64,000 nt of DNA from positions 6,076,147 through 6,140,146 of the forward strand of contig VUYV01000003.1 in NCBI GenBank assembly GCA_008711295.1. Reading direction: 5' to 3'. A program made the translations under genes and the position numbers. This DNA comes from Anarhynchus alexandrinus. Taxonomy: Eukaryota; Chordata; Aves; Charadriiformes; Charadriidae. Positions 25,317 to 34,720 of the stretch are shown here, one piece after another; position 1 is the stretch's first letter, and every line of letters starts with the position of its first letter. The notes under the pieces were generated by a model, which searched no databases, was not told the DNA's origin, and saw only the letters and a list, made by a program, of their open reading frames with translations.

Positions 25317-26805
25317 GGCCCCAGATTAGACAAGATTTCATCATTTGCTTGGTTTGGCATTTGCTTAGAAGTACTGCCAAATCTTTCAGATGGTAAGATG
25401 AAGACATTGGACTCTGTGTGAGGCACAGTATCACTGGCTCCAGCCAAGATCTCACCAGGCCAGCAGTCAGCTGTGTGATGACCTATCTTCTGGGAAAGAC
25501 TACTCTCATCGGATAGGCAAAAATAAGTCCTTTCCTATTTTCCATGAGTCAGGGCTGTAACAGCCAACAGTGACCACTCCAGATGAAGTTGAAGGAAGAA
25601 GCTGAGAGCAAATTCACCCCTTTACTTTTTCCAGGGCACCAGGGAAATGATGTTTTTCATTTCTCCAGAGATGAGACTGGAGTAAGTACTGCCTGGTCTG
25701 ACTTCCAACACAATCATGGGAAGAAGGAAAAATAACCCCTAGTAGCAAAGGTGAGGGCTGGTAGGTCAGAATTAGTAGGGGGAAATACTGTGAAGTTTTA
25801 TTGAAGGTTAATTTGGTGCTGAGAAGGAAGAATTATATGCTTTCTGTACTTTTACCTCTCTCCCAGGAACAGTAGCTTACCTCTTGCTGACAGTAAATAT
25901 GTTTCATCCTTGCTAGCCATTCTCCTTTAGCATAAGCAGCCCATGCTGTATAGGCAGCATCTATTAATTGTGGGTTTTTTTTTTTCAAGGGAGCACTCCA
26001 GATCTGTCCCTGTTATGTTGTAGTTACCTAGGGGAAGAAGCTGAGTTATTGATACGCACCCCTGCCAAAAGTAATGGGAGGTGACTGAGGCAGAAAACAG
26101 TGGCAAACATGAGGGAGTACCCATTCCAACCTCAACAGCTGCAATTGTCCCCTCCTTCTGGGCTGTGGAGACAGGGAGAAATGGTTTTCAGATCAACCAC
26201 CTGTAGGAAAGCTGATCACTTTTTGGAACTGTTTTTAATCAGCAGGTGAATTCTTTTTAATGTAGGGATGTATCTTAGAGTTTTTAGAAAATGCTACAGC
26301 TGTTGAGACTGGAAGTAGTTTAAAAGAATTTATGTGATTACTTTCTACCTTACATACCTTGAAAGCATATATAACAATGTCCGAACTCATGCATCTTGCT
26401 TGCTTACTAAGAGTCTTCAAACTCAGTATGCATTGAATCATGCTGATCTGAAACACTGAGAAGGGAAATTATTCTTGGTGTTTGCAGTAACTGTTTAAAT
26501 AAAGTTCTTACTCACTGGGGATAATTTGTTTTTAGTTTCCTAATCAATAGTGCCTTGGTCCTTTTAGAACTTTACTTTTCAAATGAGGCCTGAACAGAGT
26601 TTTGTGTAAATATCAAAAGCTTTTAAGTAAAAAGGGGTATAAAATACTTCTTGAAAAAGTATGTATTTAATTTGCAGGGTTTCTATCTGTAACTAGCATA
26701 TTTCCCTTGGCATGGCTGTCATAGGGTTGTCAGAGGAACAGAATGGCAGAAGATGACAAAAAAAAAAGTTTTACTACCGGCTTAAACTGATATAAAAGAT
26801 CCCTT
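25317..26805. other. Unique DNA, nothing recognised
   Basis: No mobile element, RNA gene or exon recognised. Confidence 0.5.
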
Positions 26806-27220
26806 TGGTGGTGGAGTTGGCGGTGTTAGGTTTATGGTTGGGCTTAATGATCATAGAATTGTCTAGGTTGCAGAGGACGTTTAAGATCATTGAGTCCAAC
26901 CATTAACCTAACACAGCCAACTCCACCACAAAACCATGTCACGAAGCACCACATCTACATGGCTTTTAAATACCTCCAGGGATTGTGACTCAACCACTTC
27001 CCTGGGCAGCCTGTTCCAGTGCCTGATAACCCTTTTGGTGAAGAAATTTGTCCTGATATCCGTCCTAAACCTCCCCTGGTACAACTTGAGGCCATTTCCT
27101 CTTGTCCTATTGCTTGTTACTTGGGAGAAGAGACCAACCCCCACCTTGCTACAACCTCCTTTCAGGTAGTTATAGAGAGGGATCTGAAGGGTCTTTTCCA
27201 ACCTAAATGATTCTGTTGTA
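26806..27220 (+). mobile_element. Old CR1 3' tail split by a second CR1
   Basis: The outer element is only the last part of a CR1 in + orientation. Its left piece (26806-26852, ggtggtggagttggcggtg...aatgatc) and right piece (27180-27220, gatctgaagggtcttttcc...gattctgttgt) join in the same order as the uninterrupted CR1 tail at 34366-34445. A second CR1 in the opposite direction lies between them. The outer copy must be the older one. Confidence 0.85.
26853..27180 (-). mobile_element. CR1 LINE 3' end, minus strand, nested in another CR1
   Basis: Read on the minus strand this begins in ORF2 at the [20 protein letters not shown] block, continues through [40 protein letters not shown] and [16 protein letters not shown], and ends in the CR1 3' untranslated tail (ggtttaggttgg-type sequence, attctatg-type end near 26853). 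The last about 100 codons of ORF2 are open without a stop, so it is a fairly young but 5'-truncated copy. GATC occurs at both junctions (26849-26852 and 27181-27184), which fits a short target duplication. Confidence 0.9.
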
Positions 27221-30200
27221 TTCAAATATTTATATTATTCTCACAAACGAATTCATAATTCAACATAAACTGGAAATGTCATGCTGGCAAAAAGCAGTCT
27301 ACTTAGTAGACTGATCTGTTATTCATGTGTGAAAGACTTTCTACTAATAGAAAAGATACATGTATATGTGATGGAACTTACTGTACGGAAATATTAACAT
27401 GATCAGGTGACAGGAGGATAAAACTTGTTTAATGATTGATATGTGTTCTATAAAAAAAAAGTTTTTTGGATGAATAATGAAGAAATTCTTTTATTGGTAT
27501 TTACCTTTTATGGCTTTCACTGTCATAGTAAGATAAAACATCTTTTTATAATAATAGGTTTTTATAGACTACTCTGGTGACAGTTACGTCTTCTGCTTTT
27601 GGACTTAGGCCCTATTGTTTACCAAATAACACATTTAAATTGGAGAAGGACACTTGTATCAGATGATGGAACGTGTCCCAGGTATGCTGACCCCCAGGGT
27701 AGTTTGAAGCTAAAAATCTGAGTATGAAAGATTGGCTGTATTCAGTGGAAAATACAGTACTCGGTTTACTTGCCTACTCAACAGTCTTCAACAACAAAAT
27801 ATCAGGTCTTTGTAAACATGAATCTTACAGAAGGTAAATGTTGCAATTATCTAATGTTGAAATGCAGATGACTTTACCTTTTCTAGTGTTTGGGTGTTTT
27901 TAACATTTTTATGGATGTTTCACGTGGAAAATACTCTCAACTGGGAGAAATAGTGTGACCTTTGGCTTATAAGTAAATATTTTGGATAAAAGTGTTTTTT
28001 GTTTAACAGCCTTAATTCTAAACATAAGCTAGAACTTTCAGGTCAAGAACAGAACATGATGTTGGATTTTTTGTTTGATTTGGTTAAGTCTTGGAGTTGG
28101 GTCACTTAAGGTGAAAAATAACAGGCTAATAAGGATTAAAACTTTTCTCTTTGCTGAAGTCCCTTAATGTATATATCTCTTATATATGTAAGGTGTTTAA
28201 AACCTCTTGTAAACTGTTCTTTCATGATCGTCCAAATTGCTGCCTCTATGAAATTCATTAGCAGCTCCTTTAAAATAAGAGCAATTAAAAAAGCAATGAA
28301 TCTGTGAGATTTCCGAACTGGAATCCTTGCGAATTATCAGTTGTCTTGTGATCCTGAATTGCAAAATAGTACTGTATATCCTTCATAGGGATTCACTGCC
28401 TTCTCATTGATATGAAGTGGCAGAAAAAGTGGAATGGTCTGAAAATTTTTCAGAGGTCACAGGAAGGGTATTTGCAGAAATGTTTCTCTTAAATTCTACA
28501 TATCATCTTTTTTTTAACTTTTCTCTTTTCTCCAGCTTTTCCCTTATTATAATAGGATAATTTGTGATATGCATCTGGTACCTTTATCTTTTCTTGAAAG
28601 GTTATTATAATGCTGCCATTTCTAACCTTCAATTTATGTCCCATTGTGTCCTACAGAAATTATTTCCTATTGCACACATTCCCTACACACATAGTTTTAT
28701 TATTGTGTCCTTTTCAATTCACTAAGAACACCTTTACATTCTGACAGAAACATAGTTCTTCAAAACATAGATGACCTAAATCTTAAGGAGAAATGTAGTA
28801 TCATTTCCCAAGAAGATTTGTATTTCATTCTGTGATCCTGGAAGATCATTCTTAAGTATCACAGATATGAAATTGCTATGAAATGAATTTCCCATGAAAG
28901 TGACCTCTCACCCAGGAGAGATTAAACATTTGCTTTGTATGTATCATCCCTTCTGAGTGAGGATTATACCACAGTGCACTGAGAAAATATATTGGGACAT
29001 ATTATTTTACATTGTACTGTGTTGGAAAAGAACACTAATACATACTTTAAAATCAATGAAATAATTTCTGCTTGTGTTAGTATTTATGAATGTAATGTGA
29101 TCTCTAAAAATAGCACAAGGAAGACTTGGAAATCATTTGACTTACAAATATCCAAGATTGCTAAGACTAAGAACAGTCCTTTCTTAAATTGGTCTATGTT
29201 CAAGTATGACCCTAAACTGCTTTCTGAACACCACTTTTCTGTCATCACAATGTCTGGTTCCAAACGAACTTGTTTGTAATACCTTTCTAAAAAGAAAGTC
29301 TTGCTATCCTGATGGCATAGGTTCAGATATAAGAGGAAACTTAGGTTAGAAATACCCTGTAATTGTAGGCATCTTGATTTGGTCATGGCTTTTTAGTATT
29401 ATGGTGATTACATATGTTCAGAACACTGATTTCCCTTGAACTTGGCTGAAATGGGGAAGTTTCAAACTGTGCAAGTCTAATGTATGAAAGTGCTGAAGAT
29501 CAGATCTCACACCAACATGAAGGAGGAACACACAAAACAGGCTGTTCTTGCTGCCCTTTGAACAGAGTCACTGAGACCAGTTTCAGAGCTGGGTAGTCTC
29601 AATCACTTGCCTTTTGTCTGTGGGAACAGAGGTTGATTGAGTTGATTAAGTTACTTGACCTATCTTGCAGGTAATCTGATTGATCCTACTGCAACACTTT
29701 ATTCTTTCAAGAATGAATTGGGTTTTGTGCACTAATGTAAAAGTTGTATTCTGGACTCACTTTCCTTGCTCCCTATTTAAACTTGTTCCCTTTCAGACTT
29801 TGTTCTTGTTTCAGACTTCTGCTCTTGTTCTAGTCTGACCCTTTAATGATAGAAGTTAACTGATAGTGGAAATTATATTCATATTGTGAGAGTCCTGGGA
29901 TGCGCTTCTGCTTCTGCTAGGAGATTTTAAGCCAAAATAAGGTTGCCAAAACTGGTCCTGGTCTTCAGATAGATTGTGTAAGTTTCTCATACACCTTTGT
30001 TTCTTCCTACTTCTCCCATCCCTTAATGGTTCTGCTGTGGTGATGTAATGAGCAAAGTGAAACACTTTATCAGTGTTGTAACGGGGTACCAGAGTGCGTG
30101 TAAGAGCACAAGTATTAAGGCAACCCCACACACAAAAAGACTTTCATGGACCAAAGTTTTAGACAAATTTTTGATCAGGTCTTCATGTAACTGATATAGA

Positions 30201-31544
30201 AGAAGGCAACACAAACTCGGAGTGAAAAGTTTTAAAAATGTAATAGAGGACTAGGTCACTGTCACAATTGTACCGGATCAATACTCTTCAATTAGTGACC
30301 CATGAAATGAATACCTCTGTGTACTCAAATGCAAATCGACAAAAATGGAAGGAGGGAACATAAAGAAAATATTTAGTCATAAATGAAAAATGTTAAATCA
30401 ATACCACAGAGGTGGTCCATGCATATTTTTCTTTAAAGGAAAAATTCAGTTATGGTGCTTCAATATTTCTTTGCTTTCTTGAACCTCTGCTTTCTCAGAA
30501 ACAGAAGCTTGCTCCTGACCAGTGGCGGAGGTCTGGAAAAGTCTTTTTTGCATGATTGAGAGCTTTGAAATCCTACACTAATGGAATATTTACTCCAACA
30601 GATGTTTTTGCTGTCCCTGTTATTTTTTCATTTTGTTTTGCATAACCACTGTAATTGCATCACAGCTATGTGTATAAATAAGAGTTTGAAGTAGGTTTAA
30701 TGTTTTTCAAATGAATTTCAGAGATTTGTTGCACCTGTGCCAATGTCTCTTTTCAGGCATAAATACTTTTTTTCTGAGCTGGAAAATAATGAAATCATAT
30801 TCTGCTGTTACATTGAAAACTATTAACAAATCTGACTCTCTTACTGGTCAGAGCACTTTGCTTCTAATTCTTCTGTCACCTGAGAAAGCACTCAAAATGG
30901 ATGGATTGCCTTTAGACCATTTTACCCTTGAACCACATTGTCCCAGTATGATTCTCCTCCCTTCCCACCCTGTCATTAAAGAAAGACAAGAAAACTAAAG
31001 TCATCGTAATTACAGGGGTGTTAAAACTGAAAAATTATGCTCTCAAATGCATACTAGAACTTGATCTAGATCCCTTAAGCTTGAAAATCTAGGGCAAGTG
31101 CTAAATTCTTCAAAATAAGTAGTCACAGCAAGACTCCCCTTGAAAACAATTTAACATGACAGAAAACGCTATTTAAAATTATACTGTATCTCTGTACTTC
31201 CAATAATGTGAACAATAGTTTGTCCCCTGATATTCTGTCCTTCACAGAAGTGAGTATTGCTGACTGTTTAAATAAAGTATCTTTATACACATGATAAATG
31301 GTTTTTTTTTGGTTGTGAGTATAGCAATCTCTTCTACTCTATTTCTTCTACTGTGAGAAAGCAAATAAGATCAGAGGGGAGGTTTTTTCTGGCAGACTTT
31401 TCCATTCAATCCACAGATCACAAACACAGTCGACTTGCTTTTCCATGTAGGAAAATGTTATCTCTCTTCAGATGTATTCAGTTTCCTAATTTTGCTTCTT
31501 GTTCAGCCTTGAAAGTTGGCAGAATATTCAGCTGGGAGAAGTCT
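27221..31544. other. Unique AT-rich DNA, nothing recognised
   Basis: Two near-100-residue open frames on opposite strands overlap at 28992-29386. Both look like chance openings. No repeat family or RNA gene recognised. Confidence 0.5.
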
Positions 31545-31841
31545 CACCAATCGCTAGTCCTTGTTCTCATGGGGGACTTCAACTTACCAGGTGTCCGCTG
31601 GAAATACAATACAGCAGAGAGGAAGCAGTCTAGGAAGTTCCTGGAGTGTCTGGAAGGTAACTTCCTGACACAGCTGGTGAGGGAGCCAACTAGGAAAGGT
31701 GTGCTGCTAGACCTGTTGTTTGTGAACAGAGGACTTGTGGGTGATGTGATGGTTGGAGGCTATCTTGGGCACAGCGATCATGAAATGATAAAAGTTTTTG
31801 ATTCTCAGAGAAGTAAGGAGGGGGGTCAGCAAAACTGCTAG
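31545..31841 (+). pseudogene. CR1 ORF2 endonuclease C-terminal fragment
   Basis: The open frame contains the exonuclease-endonuclease-phosphatase family motifs MGDFN (LVLVLMGDFNLPGVRWKY) and, near its end, GGYLGHSDHEMIKVF. Between them is FLECLEGNFLTQLVREPTRK. In CR1 this domain nicks target DNA before reverse transcription. The first part of the domain is absent, since the CR1 similarity begins only just before LVLMGDFN, and the frame closes at 31839-31841. The upstream methionine at 31353 lies in unrelated DNA and is not a real start. Confidence 0.9.
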
Positions 31842-32028
31842 CTTGGACTTCCAGAGGGCAGACTTTGGTCTACTCAGGAGCCTGGTTGACAAGAGTCCCT
31901 TGGGAGGCAGTCCTGAACAGGCAAAGGAGTCCAGGAAGGCTGGACATTCTCCAGGAAGGAAATATTAAAAGTGCAGAAGCAGACTGTGCTGAAAGGGAAG
32001 CCATGAGGAAAGAACAGCCCGGCTAAAA

Positions 32029-32350
32029 GTGAGCTTTGGCTGGAACTCAGGAAAAAAAGAAAGAGTGTATGACATTTGGAAGAAGGAGAAGACAACTCCG
32101 GAGGACTACAAGGATGTTGTGGGGTTATCCAGGGAGAAAATTAGAAGGGCCAAAGATCATCTAAAACTTATCCTGGCTATTGCCATAAAAGACAATAAAA
32201 AAGTTTTCTATAAATACATTCACAACAAAAAGGAGGGCTGAGGAGAATCTCCATCCTTTATTGGATGCAGGAGGAAACATAGTGACCAAGGATGAGGAAA
32301 AGGCTGAGGTACTTCATGCTTTCTTTGCCTCAGTCTTTAATAGTAAGACC
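32029..32350 (+). pseudogene. CR1 ORF2 linker fragment
   Basis: One frame gives ERVYDIWKKEKTTPEDYKDV and LSREKIRRAKDHLKLILAIA, followed by IKDNKKVFYKYIHNKKEG and a stop at 32239-32241. A shifted frame continues with ENLHPLLDAGGNIVTKDEEK and VLHAFFASVFNSKT up to the LTR insertion at 32355. This is the same ORF2 region as at 15.5 kb. The function of this region in CR1 is unclear. Confidence 0.85.
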
Positions 32351-32882
32351 AGTTTGACGTGCAGAAAGCAGACTCCACAACTTTGAAGGTTGTAAAGTAG
32401 GTATGTTTATTCAGTGCTGGGCAGCACGGGGGGGTCGCCCCACCACAATTGTGCGCGCCTACTGTGGCAGTTCTTCTTGTATTTATGCAGATTCACCATA
32501 ATTCAGGAAACGCCTATACATATTCATAACCTTTCCCTGAAACATTTCCATAGTCTCTGCCTTTAACTCCTCCCAGCTGCGCACGCGCAGTGCCTCCTGG
32601 TGGTTGTGGGCCAGGGTCTCGGGGATGAAGGCTGTACGTCTTCCTTGCGATGCACTTTCACCTTTTCTTCAAAGCTTGCTCACTGCGGTTTCTTTAGCAA
32701 GGTCAGTTGTGACAGCAAGTTCCTTCTGCTAGTTCCTGTTTAAACATCCTACACAATGGCCAAGGTTATAAATATATGGAGCAACGACTCTACTAGTTTC
32801 TCTATCAATGACCAAGGTTATAGATATATGGCTTATGTTAAACAATGACTAACCCTTAGATGTTAGTTCCCTCTATCAAGTT
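32351..32882 (-). mobile_element. Solo LTR inside CR1, with 4-bp target duplication (AGTT)
   Basis: The LTR lies at 32355-32878 (524 bp). On the minus strand it starts TGATAGAGGG and ends CTGCACGTCA, so it has TG...CA ends. AGTT flanks it at 32351-32354 and 32879-32882. Reading the minus strand, a TATA-like ataaata (32480-32486) is followed by AATAAA (32406-32411). The U3 part has a duplicated segment. CR1 sequence is collinear on the two sides (agtaagaccag before, tttccagccccctgag after), so the LTR inserted after the CR1. A 4-bp duplication is typical of ERV1-type or gammaretrovirus-like elements; class inferred from that only. Confidence 0.92.
32754..32831 (-). repeat. Duplicated segment in the solo LTR's U3
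   Basis: Twenty-six-base units at 32754-32779 and 32806-32831 differ at two positions and are 52 bases apart. The terminal word ctctatca also recurs (32800-32807 and 32871-32878). U3 duplications like this often hold enhancer sites, but no factor site is assigned. Confidence 0.85.
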
Positions 32883-33178
32883 GTTCTTGGGGTTTCCAGC
32901 CCCCTGAGCTGGAAGACAGGGACAGGGAGCAGAATGAAACCCCCATAATCCAAGGGGAAATGGTTAGCAAGCTGCTATGGCATTTAGACACACACAGGTC
33001 TATGGGGCCAGATGGGATCCATTGAAGGATACTGAGAGAGCTGGCAGAAGTGCTCACCAAGCCACTTGTCATCATTTATGAGCAGTCATGGGTAACCGGG
33101 GAGGTCCCAGTTAACAGGGAGTGAGCAAATGTGATGCCCATCTACAAGAAGGGCTGGAAGGAGGATGCAGGGAACTAC

Positions 33179-34085
33179 CGGCCTGTCAGTCTGATCTTGT
33201 TTCCTAGGACAGGTGTACTCTTCACTGGGGAAAAACCCAGCTAGATGGCTGGGCCCAAAGAGTTGTGGTGAATGGAGTTAAATTCAGTTGGTGGCTGGTC
33301 ACAAGTGGTGTTCCCCAGGGCTCAGTATTGGGGCCACTTCTGTTTAATATCTTTATCAATGATCTGGATGAGGGGACCAAGACGACACCCACAGTAAGTT
33401 TGTGAATGATGCCAAGCTGGGTGGGAATGTTGATCTGCTTGATGGTAGGAAGGCTCCACAGAGGGACCTGGACAGGCTGGATTGATGGGCCAAAGTCAAC
33501 TGTATGAGATTCAACACAAAACAGACAGTGAGGTTCTGGAATGTGTCCAAAGAAGGGCAATGAAGCTGGTGAAGGGTCTAGACCACAAGTCTTATGAGGA
33601 GCAGCTGAGGGAACTGGGGTTGTTTAGCCTGNCGGCCTGTCAGTCTGATCTTGTTTCCTAGGACAGGTGTACTCTTCACTGGGGAAAAACCCAGCTAGAT
33701 GGCTGGGCCCAAAGAGTTGTGGTGAATGGAGTTAAATTCAGTTGGTGGCTGGTCACAAGTGGTGTTCCCCAGGGCTCAGTATTGGGGCCACTTCTGTTTA
33801 ATATCTTTATCAATGATCTGGATGAGGGGACCAAGACGACACCCACAGTAAGTTTGTGAATGATGCCAAGCTGGGTGGGAATGTTGATCTGCTTGATGGT
33901 AGGAAGGCTCCACAGAGGGACCTGGACAGGCTGGATTGATGGGCCAAAGTGAACTGTATGAGATTCAACACAAAACAGACAGTGAGGTTCTGGAATGTGT
34001 CCAAAGAAGGGCAATGAAGCTGGTGAAGGGTCTAGACCACAAGTCTTATGAGGAGCAGCTGAGGGAACTGGGGTTGTTTAGCCTG
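33179..34085. other. 453-bp direct duplication across a single N (probable assembly error)
   Basis: Bases 33179-33631 and 33633-34085 are the same except for C at 33497 versus G at 33951, with the only N at 33632. The duplication begins and ends inside the CR1 and repeats its palm and C-terminal region out of order. Contig overlap left unmerged is the simplest reading. Confidence 0.9.
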
Positions 34086-34367
34086 GAGAAAAGGAGACTG
34101 AGGGGACACCTTATCGCTCTCTACAACTACCTGAAAGTAGGTTGTAGTGAGGTGAGTATCAGTCTCTTTTCCCAAGTAACAAGTGATAGGACAAGAGGAA
34201 ATGGCCTCAAGTTGTGCCAGGGGATGTTTAGGATGGATATGAAGAAAAATTTATTCACCCAAAGGGTTATTAGGCATTGGAACAGGCTGCCCAGGGAAAT
34301 GGTTGAATCACCATTCCTGCAGGTATTTAAAAGTCATGTACATGTGGTGCTTTGTGACATGGTTTAG
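33936..34367 (+). pseudogene. CR1 ORF2 C-terminal region
   Basis: An open frame reads [60 protein letters not shown] and [20 protein letters not shown], the usual end of CR1 ORF2, and closes at the expected place shortly before the 3' tail. Residues before VLECVQRR come from an earlier ORF2 position, so an internal deletion lies just upstream, at about 33965-33990. The methionine at 33936 has no meaning as a start. Confidence 0.9.
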
Positions 34368-34445
34368 TGGTGGAGTTGGCAGTGTTAGGTTAATGGTTGG
34401 ACTCAATGATCTTAAGGCTCTTTTCCAACCTAAACGATTCTATGA

Positions 34446-34720
34446 TTCCATGAAATCGGGAGTGAAGTTGAGCCTGAGAGGAAGGGAGACGTGGGAAGAA
34501 GGGTTTTTTTAAGATTTGTTTTTATCTTTGATTACTTTACTCTGTTTTTTGATTTGCAATAAATTAAATTACCTTCCCTGAATCAGGTCTGTTTTGCCCT
34601 GATGGTAACTGCTGAGTGTCTTTATGTCAACCCACTTTGCTTCCGCTGTCCAGTTGAGGAGGTGGAGTGATAGAGCAGTTTGGTGGGCACCTGGCATCCA
34701 GCCAAGGTCAACCCACCACA
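34446..34720 (+). mobile_element. Avian LTR (type B), 3' half only, abutting the CR1 tail
   Basis: Shares its order with 23.87-24.16 kb: tcgggagtgaagttgagcc, gggaagaaggg, an AATAAA in gcaataaatta (34558-34563), tctgttttgccctgatgg, and the terminal caaggtcaacccaccaca ending at 34720. The 5' half is missing: the CR1 tail ends directly before it, and no matching 5' half is seen upstream of the CR1 at 31.5 kb. Confidence 0.85.

Larger units (their letters stand above)
31545..34450 (+). mobile_element. Large CR1 LINE, broken by a solo LTR and deletions
   Basis: The + strand carries most CR1 ORF2 regions in order: endonuclease end (31545-31841), linker (about 31850-32350), reverse-transcriptase start with YRPVSL (about 33120-33200), a palm remnant, the C-terminal region (33960-34367), then the 3' tail with attctatgattccatga at about 34438-34454. 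A solo LTR interrupts it at 32355-32878. Compared with the CR1 at 53.6 kb, the palm lacks the LDFSKAFD motif A stretch, and a further part between palm and C-terminal region is missing. The motif C region reads [10 protein letters not shown] instead of KFADDTKLGG. It cannot encode a working enzyme. Positions 33633-34085 duplicate 33179-33631 around an N. Confidence 0.92.

Noticed and set aside
33222..34014. Twin 112-residue minus-strand frames as a duplicated gene
   Set aside because: They are antisense to CR1 ORF2 and are doubled only because of the 453-bp duplication at the N.
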